Positions 7,140-8,359 of a stretch of 8,359 nucleotides of DNA are shown here, piece by piece (position 1 is the stretch's first letter; every line of letters begins with the position of its first letter). A program made the translations under genes and the position numbers. The stretch is from positions 1-8,359 of the forward strand of contig CACYDY010000272.1 in the NCBI GenBank assembly GCA_902773245.1. The letters are read 5' to 3'. The notes beneath the pieces are model-generated. The model did not search any database. It had not been told where the DNA came from and was given only the letters and a program-made list of their open reading frames with translations. This DNA is from an uncultured Ruminococcus sp. (GTDB lineage: Bacteria; Bacillota; Clostridia; Oscillospirales; Acutalibacteraceae).

Positions 7140-7168
7140 TTTTCAAAAAATCAGTTTAATTTTGAAAA
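7140..7168. terminator. Weak AT-only stem-loop downstream of the peptidase gene
   Basis: TTTTCAAAA (7140-7148) and TTTTGAAAA (7160-7168) form a 9-bp inverted repeat, 18 bases beyond the peptidase stop codon. It has a single G-C pair and would be weak. It could contribute to ending the peptidase transcript together with the stem at 7070-7112. Confidence 0.3.
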
Positions 7169-7186
7169 ACATGGATCATGAAATGC

Positions 7187-8227
7187 TTATTCAGTTATTG
7201 TTTTTCCTATGTTGTTGTTGTCGACCAAGCCTACGCTAAATCGAAGTACAGCCAGAGCATCGTTAGATGTAATTGTGTTATCGCTGTCTATGTCGGCAAG
7301 TGCGGATTGCTTTGTGGTAAATGTTTCCAAACCTACGCTTGAGCGGAGAATTAACAAAGCGTCATTTGCGGTGATATTACCGTCAAAGTCAATATCACCG
7401 TATATGTAATTCGGTGTGTCGGGCGTAGAAGGTGTGTAAGGTTTGTCGGGTACTATGGGCTTTGTTTGATTATCGGGTAAAGCGTCTATGTAAACGGCTT
7501 GATTCCCCATTTCATTAAATCTTTGAATAAGCTTATCATAGTCATAAGACCTGTTTCCGTAAATTGGATCGGAAACATAAATAAGTTTATTAACACGGTC
7601 ATAACCGGTCAGTACCGCACAATGCTCCGGTCTTCGCCACTGAACCGTTTTCCCGTCAGGTGTTTTCCAAATTGTCGAAAGGCTTGACGGTTCAAGTTCA
7701 TAGTTTGTTATCCAAATCATAATAGGAATATCATTGTCGATGTAATCGGAAAGAAGCATTTCAAAATCTATTCCGGTTAAATTATACGCTTTGCCTTTAT
7801 ATCCATTGTCAGTAAGGTAGTTATTTGCGGTTATAACCATACAAGGAGCATAACATCCGTAAGAATTTTCATCTTCAGGATCACCGGCAAACGTCGTTTC
7901 AAAATCGGCGCCATAAAGAATACCGTCAACGTAATAAAACTCCTGTTTTGGCAGATAGTTTCTCACGAGATCAAGCTTATTGGCCGGATAACCAAAATGC
8001 TTTAAAACGATCGTCAAAGACACACTTTCACACCCTGTCGGAAGATCGGGAAGTTGGAGTATATTATCGACTTCTATGATGTGTTTCAGTTGATAAGCAT
8101 CAGGATTAACCGACTCTGCTGTACCGTCTGTTTCTGCTGCGAACACTTGAATTGGCAGCATAGCTGTCAAGAGAAAAGCTATGCAAAGCGTCATTAATTT
8201 TATAATAGACTTATTGTTTCGACCCAT
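7187..8227 (-). CDS. Secreted C39-like cysteine peptidase with C-terminal dockerin
   Basis: The protein has 346 residues. Residues 1-30 are a signal peptide ending VFA before AE. Residues of about 50-250 match the C39-like peptidase family (Peptidase_C39_2, YvpB type): LPDLPTGCESVSLTIVLKHFG (from residue 59) supplies C66, EHCAVLTGYD supplies H202 and YVSDPIYG supplies D220, so the papain-like triad appears complete. A Pro/Thr/Asp linker follows (about 252-275). A type I dockerin occupies about 277-335, with calcium loops starting at D278 and D312. The natural substrate of this family is not established; peptide or isopeptide bond cleavage outside the cell is likely, and the dockerin would tether the enzyme to a cohesin scaffold. 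It is not the C39 domain of a bacteriocin exporter, since it has its own signal peptide and no ABC domain. The start is supported by AAGGTG at 8236-8241, 8 bases upstream. It follows an ABC exporter gene by 44 bases and is probably cotranscribed. Confidence 0.88.
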   Translation of the reverse strand: MGRNNKSIIKLMTLCIAFLLTAMLPIQVFAAETDGTAESVNPDAYQLKHIIEVDNILQLPDLPTGCESVSLTIVLKHFGYPANKLDLVRNYLPKQEFYYVDGILYGADFETTFAGDPEDENSYGCYAPCMVITANNYLTDNGYKGKAYNLTGIDFEMLLSDYIDNDIPIMIWITNYELEPSSLSTIWKTPDGKTVQWRRPEHCAVLTGYDRVNKLIYVSDPIYGNRSYDYDKLIQRFNEMGNQAVYIDALPDNQTKPIVPDKPYTPSTPDTPNYIYGDIDFDGNITANDALLILRSSVGLETFTTKQSALADIDSDNTITSNDALAVLRFSVGLVDNNNIGKTITE

Positions 8228-8271
8228 ATTAGTATCACCTTTAATAATTATTACCGGTATATAATTTAATA
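8228..8271 (-). other. Short spacer between ABC exporter and peptidase genes
   Basis: This AT-rich spacer has no terminator and no convincing promoter, which supports cotranscription. It contains the ribosome binding site of the peptidase gene (8236-8241) and a 12-bp AT palindrome (8242-8253). Confidence 0.5.
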
Positions 8272-8358
8272 CTAATGTGCATTCATATTATCCAGGGACA
8301 TATACAAATTGTAAAAGCTTCCTTTGCTCGCCATCAGTTCATCAACGTGTCCTCTTTC
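8272..8358 (-). CDS. C-terminal end of an ABC exporter ATP-binding protein (partial)
   Basis: The last 28 codons are visible and include ERGHVDELMASKGSFYNLY. This matches the usual tail of type I ABC exporters (ExG-x-H-x-E-L-x-x-x-x-G-x-Y-x-x-L/Y), which lies just after the nucleotide-binding domain. The rest of the gene lies beyond the window. The substrate cannot be told from the tail: multidrug, peptide or lipid exporters all share it. The stop codon is 44 bases before the peptidase gene, on the same strand. Confidence 0.75.
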   Translation of the reverse strand, partial: ERGHVDELMASKGSFYNLYMSLDNMNAH

Positions 8359-8359
8359 G

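Noticed and set aside
7187..8227. Bacteriocin-exporter C39 peptidase domain
   Set aside because: The protein has its own signal peptide, lacks an ABC module and matches the secreted C39-like type; the small peptide has no double-glycine cleavage site.
8242..8253. 12-bp palindrome TAATAATTATTA before the peptidase gene, and a similar one (ATTATTAATAAT) at 15-26
   Set aside because: Both are pure A/T in an AT-rich spacer, so they are weak evidence of an operator; I record them only as a coincidence.

Overview
The window looks like a piece of a low-to-moderate GC gut or rumen Firmicute, most likely Ruminococcus or another member of the Oscillospiraceae. This is inferred from two type I dockerins with the 'DALLxLRxSVGLE' style of calcium repeat, from Gram-positive signal peptides, strong AGGAGG-like ribosome binding sites and near-consensus SigA promoters. 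No rRNA, tRNA, CRISPR array or insertion sequence is visible. Every complete full-size gene encodes a secreted protein, so the locus is devoted to the cell surface or outside of the cell.

Layout from the right end, most genes on the minus strand. (1) The last 28 codons of an ABC exporter ATPase (8272-8358). (2) 44 bases later, probably in the same operon, a secreted C39-like cysteine peptidase with a C-terminal dockerin (7187-8227). (3) Convergent to it, on the plus strand, a stand-alone unit with its own promoter and terminator: a short BspA-type leucine-rich-repeat protein ending in a second dockerin (6354-7052). (4) A divergent intergenic region (6036-6353) with two near-perfect promoters facing outward. 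(5) On the minus strand, a 46-residue acidic peptide gene (5895-6035), followed after 56 bases by (6) a 1287-residue secreted beta-rich mosaic protein (1975-5838), closed by a clear terminator (1931-1967). (7) A secreted DUF4874/DUF4832 glycoside-hydrolase-like protein (56-1849). (8) Possibly the first codons of another gene at the left edge.

How the parts may work together is inference. The two small dockerin proteins could be docked onto a cohesin-bearing scaffold encoded elsewhere; the dockerin contact residues of the two differ. The large mosaic protein and the DUF4832 protein have neither dockerin nor sorting signal. The most unusual element is the 46-residue peptide: it has a YxxP-type, leader-like N-terminus, no cysteines and no signal peptide, and it is the first gene behind a strong promoter. 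It may be a RiPP-type precursor or a small regulatory or accessory peptide. No modifying enzyme is in the window, so this remains a hypothesis.
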